This document shows, piece by piece, positions 23,457 to 32,517 of a stretch of DNA of 38,424 nt. The notes under the pieces were generated by a model. The model made no database searches. It was not told where the DNA came from and saw only the letters and a program-made list of their open reading frames with translations. Both the position numbers and the translations under genes were made by a program. Within the stretch, counting starts at the first letter, position 1; every line of letters begins with the position of its first letter. The stretch comes from Pseudomonadota bacterium (GTDB lineage: Bacteria > Pseudomonadota > Gammaproteobacteria > Pseudomonadales > Azotimanducaceae). The stretch spans positions 1 through 38,424 of the forward strand of contig JACZXW010000012.1 in the NCBI GenBank assembly GCA_022571415.1, read 5' to 3'.

Positions 23457-25955
23457 CTACAGTTCCCGCAATACAGTTACCGGCGGGGTTCTTACCACTT
23501 TCAGCGCCGCCAGTGTGCCAACCACACCGATCAACAACATACCGCCTAGGGGTCCCAGCACCCACAACTCCGGGTTAATCTTGTAGTCCAGCTGGAATAT
23601 TTCTGTTTCCAGCCAATAAACCGTAATTTCAGATCCGAATGTGGCCAGCACCCCGGCGAAAAAACCCAATGCCCCAAATTCTATGGCAAGGCTACCCAAC
23701 ACCAGCTTTTGGCTCGCACCTAACGTTCTTATTATGGCGTGCTGTTTGAGTCTTTCATCCATACTCGCCTGAATGCTCGCCAGCAATACCAGCCCACCTG
23801 ATACAAGAATCAACACCAGTACCAGCTCAATGGCCAGGGTCACCTGGGTGATAATCCTTTGAATCTGCTCTATCAGGGCATCGACTTCTATGACAGTCAT
23901 GGTGGGATATCGATTTAACAAGGTATTGAGAAACAATTTTTCATGTTTCTCCAGGAAGAAGCTGGTCATATAGGTGGAAGGGAAATCTCCAAGCGCCCCT
24001 GGCGAAAAAATGATGTAGAAATTCGGTTGCATATTATCCCAGGCAACCGTGCGTATGCTGGCAACAATAGCTGCAAGTTTCCTGCCCTGTATGGTAAACA
24101 CCAATTCGTCTCCCACTTTGAGACGATTGCTCTGGGCAAGGTCTTTTTCAAGAGAAACCTGTACAGGACCTTGATAATTTTCCGGCCACCACTTACCCGC
24201 CACAATCCGGTTGTCAGCAGGAAGATCTGCAGCCCAGGTCAGGTTACGGCCAGAGCTTTCCCTTGGTCCGTCACTGTCCGCCGCAGCTTCCCTCTGTCTG
24301 TCCCGCTCTCTTGAAAGCTGGCCATTAACCGATGTGATTCTTCCGCGGGTCATCGGGTAGAAAGGCTGGGACGCCACTCCATTTTCATGAAACAACTGTC
24401 TTATGGGACCTACATCTTCCGGAGTAATATTGATGGCAAAGTGATTGGGTGCATTTTCCGGAATCTGCGCTCGCCACTCTTCAACAAGCGCGGTTCTCAC
24501 CAGGTAAAGGATTAGGAGCAGCATAATGGCAAGCCCAAATACCAGGATCTGCAAGACATTTTCCTGCCCTCGCCTTTGCATACCGGCAAGAGCCAGCCGC
24601 CAGGCACTGCCCGCCTGCATTCCAAATATCCTGCCTGAACGTAGAAGGCCATAAGCAAGAACGGACATCACCAGGGTTGCGGCAACACCACCGGAAAATA
24701 TCAGCATCGTTAACCGGAGATCCTGGCTGTACCACCACATCAATCCGATGATGCCGATTATCGCGAACGAATATGTCATTCGATCAGCAATGCCCGTTTC
24801 TCCAAGATCCCGTCGCATAACCCTGACCGGTACGATCGCTCGAAGCTTCAACAAGGGAGGTAAGGCAAAGGAAAGCAGGCAGACAAACCCGGTTACCAAC
24901 CCCAGGACCACCGGCCGCAAACCGGGATTAGGCAGCTCGATGGGAATAAGTGGTTCCAGAATTTTCACCGCAGCCATCTGCACAACAAAGCCGATGCAGC
25001 TGCCCAGGATGGTGGCCAGGGTGCCAAGGATCAGGAATATAACAACGAAAATAGTATCAATTCCTGCGGGTGTCGCACCCAGGGTTTTTAGTATCGCGAC
25101 ATGGTCATAATGGCGCAGAGAATATCGCTGTGCGGCGAGAGCAATAGCGATTCCGGCGAGAATAACGCCCAGCAGTCCACCAAGAAGCAGAAACCGCTCC
25201 GCCCTGTCCAGAGCATTGCCGATACCCGCGGCACCCTCTTTTACGCCAAACATTCTCGCTTCCACACCAAGTCTTGGTTTAGCCCAGGCCTGGAAAACAT
25301 CCAGCGCAGCGACTTCACCGGCAAACAAATAACGATAAGTCAGCCTGCTGCCAGGCTGGACAACCTCTGTCAATGGCACATCCGCCAGATTCATCAGCAC
25401 CCGTGGACCTACACTATTGAATCCACTGCCGCGGTCCGGCTCTTTTACCAGCACATTACCAATGGAAAAACTGGCAACACCTATATCGAGAATATCGCCC
25501 TTATCGACGCCAAGAGAAGGCAGCAGCCGGCTCTCCAGCCAGATTTCACCCGGAAGCGGCCCAGATTCAACGGGTGTGCCGCGCACAAATGGCGCATCCG
25601 AAACAATCAGCTTCCCACGCAGCGGATAGTAATCGTCTACTGCTTTAACCGCAGTAAACTGCGCGCGATCGTCAGAGAACACCATGGACAAAAAACTTAA
25701 CGTTTGTGCCTGCTGCAAACCTAGTTCACCGGCCTTGATCAGAATATCATCCGCTATCGGGTGTGAACTCGATATCACCCTGTCAGCAGCAAGAAACGTT
25801 GAAGATTCCCTGAGTAACGCCTGTTGCAATCGATCAACAAACAGCGTGATTGTCGTTACAGTGCTTACTGCGATGATCAGGGAAACCAGAAGCAAGGTTA
25901 GCTCACCGGCCCGCCAATCGCGCCAAAGAAGTTTAAGCGCAACTGAGAAATGCAT
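23457..25955 (-). CDS. ybbP: ABC exporter permease, FtsX-like (YbbP-type)
   Basis: An 832-residue inner-membrane permease of the MacB/FtsX class. It has an N-terminal TM, a large periplasmic domain (about residues 40-235), a first TM cluster around 265-470 and a second periplasmic domain (about 500-695). A C-terminal FtsX TM trio follows, ending ALKVVRTPPVTVLREL. The duplicated pattern (RYSLRHYDHVAILKTLGATPAG and RLKQHAIIRTLGASQKLVLG) marks the two FtsX halves. It is paired with the YbbA-type ATPase, whose stop is 1 base before this ATG. In E. coli the tesA-ybbA-ybbP order is the same. The ORF is open 34 codons further upstream (overlapping the ATPase), but homology starts at MHFSVALKLLWRDW. 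Confidence 0.9.
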   Translation of the reverse strand: MHFSVALKLLWRDWRAGELTLLLVSLIIAVSTVTTITLFVDRLQQALLRESSTFLAADRVISSSHPIADDILIKAGELGLQQAQTLSFLSMVFSDDRAQFTAVKAVDDYYPLRGKLIVSDAPFVRGTPVESGPLPGEIWLESRLLPSLGVDKGDILDIGVASFSIGNVLVKEPDRGSGFNSVGPRVLMNLADVPLTEVVQPGSRLTYRYLFAGEVAALDVFQAWAKPRLGVEARMFGVKEGAAGIGNALDRAERFLLLGGLLGVILAGIAIALAAQRYSLRHYDHVAILKTLGATPAGIDTIFVVIFLILGTLATILGSCIGFVVQMAAVKILEPLIPIELPNPGLRPVVLGLVTGFVCLLSFALPPLLKLRAIVPVRVMRRDLGETGIADRMTYSFAIIGIIGLMWWYSQDLRLTMLIFSGGVAATLVMSVLAYGLLRSGRIFGMQAGSAWRLALAGMQRRGQENVLQILVFGLAIMLLLILYLVRTALVEEWRAQIPENAPNHFAINITPEDVGPIRQLFHENGVASQPFYPMTRGRITSVNGQLSRERDRQREAAADSDGPRESSGRNLTWAADLPADNRIVAGKWWPENYQGPVQVSLEKDLAQSNRLKVGDELVFTIQGRKLAAIVASIRTVAWDNMQPNFYIIFSPGALGDFPSTYMTSFFLEKHEKLFLNTLLNRYPTMTVIEVDALIEQIQRIITQVTLAIELVLVLILVSGGLVLLASIQASMDERLKQHAIIRTLGASQKLVLGSLAIEFGALGFFAGVLATFGSEITVYWLETEIFQLDYKINPELWVLGPLGGMLLIGVVGTLAALKVVRTPPVTVLREL

Positions 25956-25956
25956 T

Positions 25957-26622
25957 CTACCTAAGTTCCCCCGAATCAATTGTGATGGATCGCGTACACC
26001 GGTCGGCAAGCGGTGCATCATGGGTAACCAGCACCAGCGTGGTGCCAAACTCCTCATTCAGTTCAAAAATCAGATCAATAATATGTGCCCCTGTGGCAGT
26101 ATCAAGATTACCGGTTGGTTCATCTGCAAATAACACTTCAGCCGTGGAGGCGAATGCGCGTGCGATAGCCACCCTTTGCTGTTCACCCCCTGACAACTGG
26201 CTCGGATAGTGACTGAATCTGTGTGCCAGACCGACCCGTCTAAGCACCTCACTGGCTTTTTCCTGGGCCCGTGAATCGCCTTTCAGCTCTGCGGGCAGCA
26301 TGACATTTTCAATCGCAGTCAGGCTGCTCAACAACTGAAACGCCTGGAAAACAAACCCTACCATCTGCCCTCTGACTTTGGCGCGCTGTTCTTCATCCAT
26401 ATCCGTCAGTTCGTATTCACCCAGGAAGATTTCACCACAGGTGGGTGTATCCAATCCTGCGAGCAGACTCAACAGGGTCGTTTTCCCCGAACCTGAAGCG
26501 CCAACAATGGCCACCGATTCAGACTTCTTGATTTCCAGGTCAATCCCTTTCAATATTGTCAGCCGTCCCTCAGAAGTACTGACAGTTTTCCCAAGGCCTA
26601 CAGTTTTAATTATGGTTTCCAA
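25957..26622 (-). CDS. ybbA: ABC transporter ATPase (YbbA/LolD-like)
   Basis: A 221-residue ATPase that powers the neighbouring FtsX-type permease. It has Walker A GASGSGKT at 41-48, signature LSGGEQQRVAIARA from 143, Walker B with catalytic Glu FADEPTGNLD at 165-174, and H-loop VTHD at 199-202. It is close to LolD, but the partner is YbbP-like rather than LolC/E. The start is a TTG at 26622, because the natural N-terminus METIIKTVGLGK needs it and the next start codon would remove a conserved strand. The first 11 bases overlap, head-to-head, the first bases of tesA on the plus strand. Confidence 0.92.
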   Translation of the reverse strand: METIIKTVGLGKTVSTSEGRLTILKGIDLEIKKSESVAIVGASGSGKTTLLSLLAGLDTPTCGEIFLGEYELTDMDEEQRAKVRGQMVGFVFQAFQLLSSLTAIENVMLPAELKGDSRAQEKASEVLRRVGLAHRFSHYPSQLSGGEQQRVAIARAFASTAEVLFADEPTGNLDTATGAHIIDLIFELNEEFGTTLVLVTHDAPLADRCTRSITIDSGELR

Positions 26623-27286
26623 TCTTTATACATCCTTTACATCTCGAATATTGATACTTGCACTCCTGTTTCCCGTTAACACTCACGCCGAACCACCTCG
26701 GTCAATACCATTCGTAAAAACTGGCACAATACTGGTTTTCGGTGACAGTCTCAGCGCCGCCTATGGAATGGACCAGGAACAGGGCTGGGTGCATCTATTG
26801 ACGGAGCGGCTTGCCACAAAAACATTGGACTATCAGGTTATCAATGCCAGTGTCAGCGGTGAAACCACTGGCGGTGGCGTGGCTAGGTTACCTAAAACGC
26901 TGCAAATTCACCAACCCGACCTGGTGGTGCTCGAACTTGGCGGTAACGACGGGCTTCGCGGCTACCCGATCGACAGGATTCGCAACAACCTGTCAACGAT
27001 GGTCGAGTCCATCCTGCTTTCTGGTGCCGATGTTCTTTTGGTTGGTATGGTGTTACCGCCTAACTACGGTCGCCGTTATACCAGCGCCTTCGAACAGCTG
27101 TTTGTCCTGGTGGCTACCAGATTTAATGTACCGCTTTTACCGTTTCTGCTGGAAGGCGTGACCACGGGTGAAGCTTTGTTGCAGCGAGACGGCATACATC
27201 CGACAGCGGAAGCCCAGGTATTACTATTGGACGACTTGTGGCCTCAGCTAGAGGACTTGCTGACACCTGACGATTCAGTCAACTAA
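26612..27286 (+). CDS. tesA: Periplasmic lysophospholipase / thioesterase I TesA-like
   Basis: A 224-residue SGNH hydrolase with a signal peptide (SRILILALLFPVNTHA, cleavage before EPP). The catalytic Ser is S46 in FGDSLSAAYG. The oxyanion Gly/Asn lie in SGETTGGG and GGNDGLRG (N112), and the Asp-His pair is RDGIHPT (D193, H196). TesA of E. coli is a periplasmic acyl-CoA thioesterase, lysophospholipase and arylesterase. The ATG at 26612 gives the signal sequence. A longer reading from 26378 would run antisense through the ATPase. The stop overlaps the converging YgjP-type stop by 4 bases. Divergence from ybbA-ybbP matches E. coli. Confidence 0.92.
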   Translation: MVSNLYTSFTSRILILALLFPVNTHAEPPRSIPFVKTGTILVFGDSLSAAYGMDQEQGWVHLLTERLATKTLDYQVINASVSGETTGGGVARLPKTLQIHQPDLVVLELGGNDGLRGYPIDRIRNNLSTMVESILLSGADVLLVGMVLPPNYGRRYTSAFEQLFVLVATRFNVPLLPFLLEGVTTGEALLQRDGIHPTAEAQVLLLDDLWPQLEDLLTPDDSVN

Positions 27287-28017
27287 CAAAACTCTAACAA
27301 CTTCTCGCGTTCTCTCCAATCCGGCATCACGGAAGACAGCAACCGATAAAATGATTTGTTGTGGGAAAAATGGCGCAGGTGACACAATTCATGGGTGATC
27401 ACAAAATCGATGGCGGCAGTCGGCATTTGTACCAGCATCGAATTCAGGCATATTTCACCATTGCGTGAGCAACTACCCCAGCGAGATTTCATCTTGCGCA
27501 TTGTCATTCTTCTGTAAGGTATTGGCTGGCTGAACAAACCAAGGCAATTCTCAATTCGACCGGGGAACAGTCTTTTCCCCTGCAAGCGATACCACTGATT
27601 CAAGTGTTTCGCTACCAGTGATTCACTTTCCGGTTTCATGCAACGTACAACAATGGCATGTTGAATCTGATGCACAAGGTTCGGCCTTCCACGAACAAGC
27701 ATTAACGGGTAATCGGAACCGAGAAAACGGTGAACTGCCCCATCGATAAACCGTGGTTTTGCAACCACTGGAACCTGCGCCAGTTCTTCGCAAGCCCGTT
27801 CAATCCAACCCAATCTCGACTCCAGGAAAGCATCGATCTCGATCCAGGAACACTTCATCGGCACGCGCATCTCAACGGGTTTGTCTGGCGTCACGTACAG
27901 CACCATGGTTTTACGGCGGCTTCGCTTTATTAATACCTCAAGTTTCTGACTGGCGGTCACTACCTGTCGCACATAAGCGCCCGACGCGGGTATTTTTCGG
28001 ATCAGCGAACCTCTCAC
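27283..28017 (-). CDS. YgjP-type zinc metallopeptidase (DUF45)
   Basis: A 244-residue protein of the YgjP/WSS1-like DUF45 metallopeptidase family. The zinc site is HELCH at 209-213 with a third ligand at H219 in the turn RHFSH. Upstream lie the family marks [15 protein letters not shown] and [13 protein letters not shown]. The N-terminal part ([28 protein letters not shown]) fits the small beta domain of the family. Substrates are unknown. I place the start at the GTG at 28017 because it overlaps the BolA stop as GTGA. The frame is open to 28098, but that portion duplicates BolA coding sequence. It is the last gene of cyclase - bolA - ygjP. Confidence 0.85.
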   Translation of the reverse strand: MRGSLIRKIPASGAYVRQVVTASQKLEVLIKRSRRKTMVLYVTPDKPVEMRVPMKCSWIEIDAFLESRLGWIERACEELAQVPVVAKPRFIDGAVHRFLGSDYPLMLVRGRPNLVHQIQHAIVVRCMKPESESLVAKHLNQWYRLQGKRLFPGRIENCLGLFSQPIPYRRMTMRKMKSRWGSCSRNGEICLNSMLVQMPTAAIDFVITHELCHLRHFSHNKSFYRLLSSVMPDWREREKLLEFC

Positions 28018-28361
28018 TGCTCTGGTGCACTGCCAACCTGGCCGTCTCCTCCTTGACACTGCGGAGACATCGGAGCATCGCCATGTTTGTCCTTCCACTC
28101 CTTCGCCGTATAGGTGTGGAGCGCAAGGGCGTGGATATGGTGTTCCAGTTCATCAGCTAAAATTTTGTTTATCCGCCGGTGTCTTTGCAGCAGACGATCT
28201 CCCTCAAAATCATCGCTCACCAGTATGACTTTGAAATGTGACTCAGAACCGGCGGGCACATTATGATTACTGCTTTCGTTTAGGACCTGGAGATGCAGAG
28301 GTTTGAACTCAGTCGCCAGTTTGTTTTCAATAATGTCCTGGATACTCCTGCTCTTTGACAT
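28014..28361 (-). CDS. bolA: BolA-family protein
   Basis: A 115-residue BolA-like protein: [24 protein letters not shown], then [33 protein letters not shown], and [19 protein letters not shown]. The conserved His in the SESHFK segment is the cluster ligand used with monothiol glutaredoxins, and the preceding SSNHNV carries another. BolA controls envelope and morphology genes in E. coli. The last about 20 residues after EWKDKHGD form an unusual Pro/Gly/Gln tail with one Cys. The ORF is open to 28439, but homology starts at [11 protein letters not shown]. It begins 7 bases behind the cyclase stop, so is likely co-transcribed with it. Confidence 0.9.
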   Translation of the reverse strand: MSKSRSIQDIIENKLATEFKPLHLQVLNESSNHNVPAGSESHFKVILVSDDFEGDRLLQRHRRINKILADELEHHIHALALHTYTAKEWKDKHGDAPMSPQCQGGDGQVGSAPEQ

Positions 28362-28368
28362 AAAAAGC

Positions 28369-30432
28369 TTAACCCTTGTCCTGAAGCGTGAAGATGCCAT
28401 CCCAGTCCGAAGGAGGAGGCTCTGAGATATAAGTTTCACATCGTTCCATTAATGTCAACGAAGGGCCATCGTCCGCTACAATTTCCAGACATGCCGCGAA
28501 ACCGGCCATCGCATCTTTGTAATTACCATCCTTGTACACACTCAGCGCTGATTCGAACCTGGTTGCCAGGTCGGCAATGTTACCAGAAGTCTGATTCTTT
28601 CGTTCAAGAAGCTGATACACCTTCACCGGGTCAGTCCGCCCTACGACCCTGATGGTATCGAGTTCACGGACATCAACATCGGCCTGGCAGGCATTGTACG
28701 TGGCCTCGGATATCATTGTACCTGAGGCATAAGCCTTGTTCGCTCCTTCCAGTCGTGACGCAAGGTTGACCGAGTCTCCCATAATGGTGTAGTTCATGCG
28801 CTGGGCAGAACCCATGTTACCCACCACCATGGGTCCTGAATTCAGTCCCATGCGCACCGAAATACTGGGTCGACCTTGGCCAACCCACTTTTCGCGCAGA
28901 GGAACTAATGCTTTACTCATATCAATGCTGGCGAAACACGCGAGTTTCGCATGGTCCTGCTGAATCGTCGGTGCACCCCAGAATGCCATAATTAAATCGC
29001 CCTCGAATTTGTCCACCGTACCTTCCAGGCCGATGATGATATTACACATCTCGGTCAGGTAATCATTCAGGACGTTAACCAACTGGGTTGGTGTCAAAGC
29101 TTCGGAAAAGGTGGAGAACTTGGCTATGTCTGAGAAATAAGCTGTCATTTCCCGTTCTTCCCCACCGAGGCTTAATTTCTCCGGATCTTTAACAAGGTCA
29201 GCGACGACTTTCGGTGACAGGTATTGACCGAACGCATCGCGAATCAGTGCCTTCTGGCCCATCTCATTCAAATAGAAACGCGCATTGATCACCACGATAG
29301 TGATGACTGACGCCAGCAGGGCATAGCTCAAGGAAAGGATCAGCCCGCCGTATACATAGACCAGTACAGTACCAGCTACATAGACTATCAGTACCCCGAG
29401 GCTAACCAGATTTCTTTTCAGTGGTTCCTGCATCGACCGGGTAGCAATAAACGCACCCATCAGTATCAAAATGACGAGAATTTCCAACCAAATCGAGGCA
29501 GATTGCAGCGGACCTCCTCTAAGGATCGTGGAGATGGTAGTCGCGATAATACTCACCCCAAAGACGTTGCCTACCGGCGTCTCAAACTCATCGTGCGCGA
29601 CCTCGGCGACCTCGCCTATCAGCACTATTTTGCCGTCAACCAGGTACGCCAGATCTTCCAGTTCTTCTTCATCTTCCGCAAACAGAATATCTGATACTGA
29701 CATTCCAACGACTTCATGAAGTCTCGCCGTTCCGTCACGACCTGCTGGCAACATGGGATAATCAAGGTAGATTTCACTGAATTGATCCAGGCCTACTTCG
29801 ATATCACCGATGATCAACGTGTCCCCCGCTAACTCAGGCTCTGCACCGACGAACATGGATACGGCCTTAATGGCAAAAGGCCAGCCTTCCTGATCGCCAA
29901 TTTCGGGATAAACGTGCAGCCGGACAATACTCTCCGAGATCGCACTATTTGGACTGATGTTCGAGTAACCCGGCTCAGTGAGTTCGTCGAATCTTGGGAT
30001 CGCCGTGTTAATGCCGACGAATTCATTGCCTTTAAACTCGGCCTGTGAAACCAGCAATACATTTCCTGCGACTCGCAGCGCATCCTCGAGTGTTGGGTCT
30101 TCGCCATAGGCACTGTTGAAATCAAGCAACATGTCCACCCCTATTACAGCGGCACCCATCTCCTTCAAACGAACAATTACCGTGGATAGGTCGACCCGGC
30201 GCAGCGGGTACTTATCATACTCTTCATAGAACGCCTCATCGGTGAAAACGATGAGGATGTCCTCGGAGGGACTTGTCAGTTCCGGATCAGCATAATGGGT
30301 ACGCAGAATCTGACGATAGGACAGCATTTCATCTTCAATGAGTGAAAAAGCTTCCAGGTATTCAAGAATAACAGCCAGAAAAAAAACAACAACAATGGCA
30401 ATAACATCTTTACGATTACCGGTAGTCCCCAT
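28369..30432 (-). CDS. CHASE2-domain class III adenylate/guanylate cyclase
   Basis: A 687-residue membrane protein. An N-terminal TM (about 9-25) leads into a periplasmic CHASE2 sensor (about 30-305). Three TMs follow (about 313-385), then a cytoplasmic class III nucleotide cyclase (about 425-600). The catalytic core is intact: FSDIAKFST with metal D435, [15 protein letters not shown] with a substrate-type Lys at 475 and second metal D479, and [13 protein letters not shown]. The Lys suggests ATP, but guanine use cannot be excluded. The C-terminal about 80 residues contain a TPR-like helix pair. The CHASE2 part aligns almost without gaps with the kinase at 33348-35744. The ATG at 30432 is clear. 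A strong terminator lies 94 bases upstream. Confidence 0.92.
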   Translation of the reverse strand: MGTTGNRKDVIAIVVVFFLAVILEYLEAFSLIEDEMLSYRQILRTHYADPELTSPSEDILIVFTDEAFYEEYDKYPLRRVDLSTVIVRLKEMGAAVIGVDMLLDFNSAYGEDPTLEDALRVAGNVLLVSQAEFKGNEFVGINTAIPRFDELTEPGYSNISPNSAISESIVRLHVYPEIGDQEGWPFAIKAVSMFVGAEPELAGDTLIIGDIEVGLDQFSEIYLDYPMLPAGRDGTARLHEVVGMSVSDILFAEDEEELEDLAYLVDGKIVLIGEVAEVAHDEFETPVGNVFGVSIIATTISTILRGGPLQSASIWLEILVILILMGAFIATRSMQEPLKRNLVSLGVLIVYVAGTVLVYVYGGLILSLSYALLASVITIVVINARFYLNEMGQKALIRDAFGQYLSPKVVADLVKDPEKLSLGGEEREMTAYFSDIAKFSTFSEALTPTQLVNVLNDYLTEMCNIIIGLEGTVDKFEGDLIMAFWGAPTIQQDHAKLACFASIDMSKALVPLREKWVGQGRPSISVRMGLNSGPMVVGNMGSAQRMNYTIMGDSVNLASRLEGANKAYASGTMISEATYNACQADVDVRELDTIRVVGRTDPVKVYQLLERKNQTSGNIADLATRFESALSVYKDGNYKDAMAGFAACLEIVADDGPSLTLMERCETYISEPPPSDWDGIFTLQDKG

Positions 30433-30525
30433 GATTATTCTCTAAAAGTTATTGCTGTGGTTAAAACCCTTGTTCAAAACAACAGGGAGCCTTGAATCTT
30501 CAGCTGATCTGTCGCCCACCATACG

Positions 30526-30566
30526 AAAAAGCCCGCAAGCATCTTATAAGATACTTGCGGGCTTTT
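30526..30566 (-). terminator. Intrinsic terminator behind the FecR-domain gene
   Basis: GCCCGCAAG and CTTGCGGGC (30531-30562 overall, with inner ATCTTATAAGAT) form a long stem with A-run on one side and T-run on the other. It works in both directions, but lies 47 bases past the FecR-gene stop on the minus strand and in front of the cyclase gene, separating the two. Confidence 0.85.
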
Positions 30567-30612
30567 ACAGGGAAAAGAAACTAGTGAAGGATCTCTTCGC
30601 CTTCATCGAATG

Positions 30613-31560
30613 TCAAAAGTCTTCTTCCAATGCAGCGTTGTAAAGTCTCGCCTCACTCTGCTTGAGATTGGTTAACTTCAGGTCATTGTATGACTTAATC
30701 AGCAAAGGTCGCATATCATTATCGTCAGGATTTTCCTGAAAATAACCCCGATAGGCATCCATCGCGGCAACATACATACCGTTTTCTTCAAGAAAACTAG
30801 TTTGCATAAACACGTCATCACTTAGCGTATCAAGTGTAGCAGCCACCGCTTTGTCCTCTTTTCCTGATATCCAGGTAAAGGTGCTGTCTTTGCGTGGAAT
30901 GTAAACAGTTCCGTCCTTATCAAGAACTTCCACCCGATAATTGTACTCGCCCGGCTCTATGTCACTCAGAGTATAACGAATCATTTCCGAAGTAGACTGG
31001 GCAGAGACCTCTGTTATATTTCCATCGACAATGAGTCGATAGGAAAATTCAGGGCAGGCATTTCTCCACACGAGATCCGGGTGAGAAGGAGACAGCGTCA
31101 CTTCCCGGATTGTGCGAACCTTGTTATCACACACGTTGCTGTTACTTGTATTCAGGCTTCGCCTTACAGTCGTATATCGTTGCGCCTTTGCAAACTTGTT
31201 CATCAGGCTTTGGAATATACTGACGGATTCAGATTTCGGTTCAGTTAAATTACCTGAGATTAAAGTGATACTACCAACCAAGATTTCAATTTCACTGTTT
31301 GAGCCTAACTGTTGCGACTCACCGGTTTTCTGGTTAATCAGCTTACCGGACCCGTCTTTACCAGTCTTGATCCTATATCCGGGGAAAAGGTACTTGGTTC
31401 TTCGAACCGGATGCCAGCGTCTGCCGTTGCGCGTATATTCCACCTGCCCTTCTACCTGGACCAGTTTCGCGACAGGAGGTTCTCTGGCGACGGATGTCTG
31501 ACTCAAACTCAGCAATAGAGATGCAATCATCACTCCAATGCCAATCGTTTTTGCTTTCAT
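30613..31560 (-). CDS. FecR-domain periplasmic protein
   Basis: A 315-residue secreted protein. The signal peptide is IGIGVMIASLLLSLSQTSVA, cleaved before REPP. A FecR-type domain follows (about residues 30-110): VAKLVQVEGQVEYTRNGRRWHPVRR, LFPGYRIKTGKDGSGKLIN and SNSEIEILVGSITLISG. Then comes an Ig-like region (LVWRNACPEFSYRLIVDGN ... GEYNYRVEVLD) and a C-terminal helical tail resembling a TPR unit (NGMYVAAMDAYRGYFQENPDD). Stand-alone FecR proteins of this type recur beside CHASE2 cyclases and may present a periplasmic ligand. AGGAG is 8 bases before the ATG. It is separated from the cyclase by the terminator. Confidence 0.85.
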   Translation of the reverse strand: MKAKTIGIGVMIASLLLSLSQTSVAREPPVAKLVQVEGQVEYTRNGRRWHPVRRTKYLFPGYRIKTGKDGSGKLINQKTGESQQLGSNSEIEILVGSITLISGNLTEPKSESVSIFQSLMNKFAKAQRYTTVRRSLNTSNSNVCDNKVRTIREVTLSPSHPDLVWRNACPEFSYRLIVDGNITEVSAQSTSEMIRYTLSDIEPGEYNYRVEVLDKDGTVYIPRKDSTFTWISGKEDKAVAATLDTLSDDVFMQTSFLEENGMYVAAMDAYRGYFQENPDDNDMRPLLIKSYNDLKLTNLKQSEARLYNAALEEDF

Positions 31561-31891
31561 TACAATTTCTCCTTGAAAAATTTGTCCGGCATTCTCTTAA
31601 TACTAATCTTCTTTCATCTCTGCCAAAAACCGAACCCCATACTACTCGTATCTGTAAAGAGAATATCCTAGTACGACAGCCGGAACTAAACACTGCCGTA
31701 TGTCGGCAAGTTTGTCCTTTCTGTCAGTTTCCTAACATCGCCATTGTAGACAATTAGACAGGCTATTTTTGTGGTTTAGGTCACATTTGCACTGTTAACT
31801 GGTCCACAAATTCATGATTTTCCCCATTCACCCGGTAAACCAATGCAAACATGGATTCCCACGACCGCTGAGCCTGCATACCAGCGGAGGA
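31561..31891. other. Intergenic region between FecR and FHA genes
   Basis: About 330 bases with no coding potential. It must hold the promoter of the FecR gene and the end of the FHA transcript. A small hairpin TGCCG-TATGT-CGGCA (31694-31708) is the only visible structure and it lacks a T-run on the minus strand. I see no repeats or operators. Confidence 0.4.
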
Positions 31892-32491
31892 TTAAACACA
31901 ATATTCCATTTGAATCCCCGCAACCTCAATAATATCGCCGGGTTCTAGCTTCCTGGACTTAAAGCCGGTCGGTTCTCCATTGACCAGCGGAACCTTATCT
32001 TTATTCTTGCCTCCATCAACATGAATGATGTAGTGCCCTTTAGGTCTCTTGGACACGGCAGCCACCTGAACACCCGGTTCCCCGATGCTAGTCAGCGCCT
32101 CCTTTAACTCAATTCGATCGCCCGCATTGGCACCGCTGATCACCTTCAGGTAGCCATCTTCAGCTGCATTTTCCGTGCTCTGATTCTCACCCGCATCAGC
32201 ATCGGAGAAAAGGAACCTCAACTGGTGTTCACCGATGGTGACGACGTCCTCATTCTTCAACACTTTCTGACTTATCTTTTGCCCCGCAAGATGTAACCCG
32301 TTTGTGCTGCCAAGATCTTCAATCAAGTAGCCCTCACGGGTTTTTTTCAGTTGCGCATGATTACCGCTGACAGCCGGATCCTTGATAGAAATATCACAGT
32401 CCGATTTTCTTCCAATCGAAGCGGTATTCCCCTTTATTATCACCTGATCGATTGGCTTATCGTCTTTCATGATAATAATCTTTACCACCAT
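31892..32491 (-). CDS. FHA-domain protein (one clear, one degenerate FHA)
   Basis: A 199-residue cytoplasmic protein. The first FHA (about residues 20-95) has the phosphothreonine-binding marks SIGRKSDCDISIKDPAVSGNHAQL (G-R, S-G-N-H) and EDLGSTNGLHLAG. After an acidic linker, a second FHA-like fold (about 112-198) repeats the strand order (LTSIGEPGVQ, HYIIHVDGG, LVNGEPTGF, KLEPGDIIEVAGIQMEY). It lacks the GR...SxxH core, so probably does not bind phosphothreonine. It should read out the neighbouring kinase. It starts 26 bases after the phosphatase stop; the Shine-Dalgarno GAGG is about 11 bases away. Confidence 0.9.
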   Translation of the reverse strand: MVVKIIIMKDDKPIDQVIIKGNTASIGRKSDCDISIKDPAVSGNHAQLKKTREGYLIEDLGSTNGLHLAGQKISQKVLKNEDVVTIGEHQLRFLFSDADAGENQSTENAAEDGYLKVISGANAGDRIELKEALTSIGEPGVQVAAVSKRPKGHYIIHVDGGKNKDKVPLVNGEPTGFKSRKLEPGDIIEVAGIQMEYCV

Positions 32492-32517
32492 TACGATTTC
32501 AATCCTCTTCTGTCTTT

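Noticed and set aside
26378-26611. Long upstream extension of the tesA frame
   Set aside because: It runs antisense through the ABC ATPase, and the signal peptide starts at 26612.
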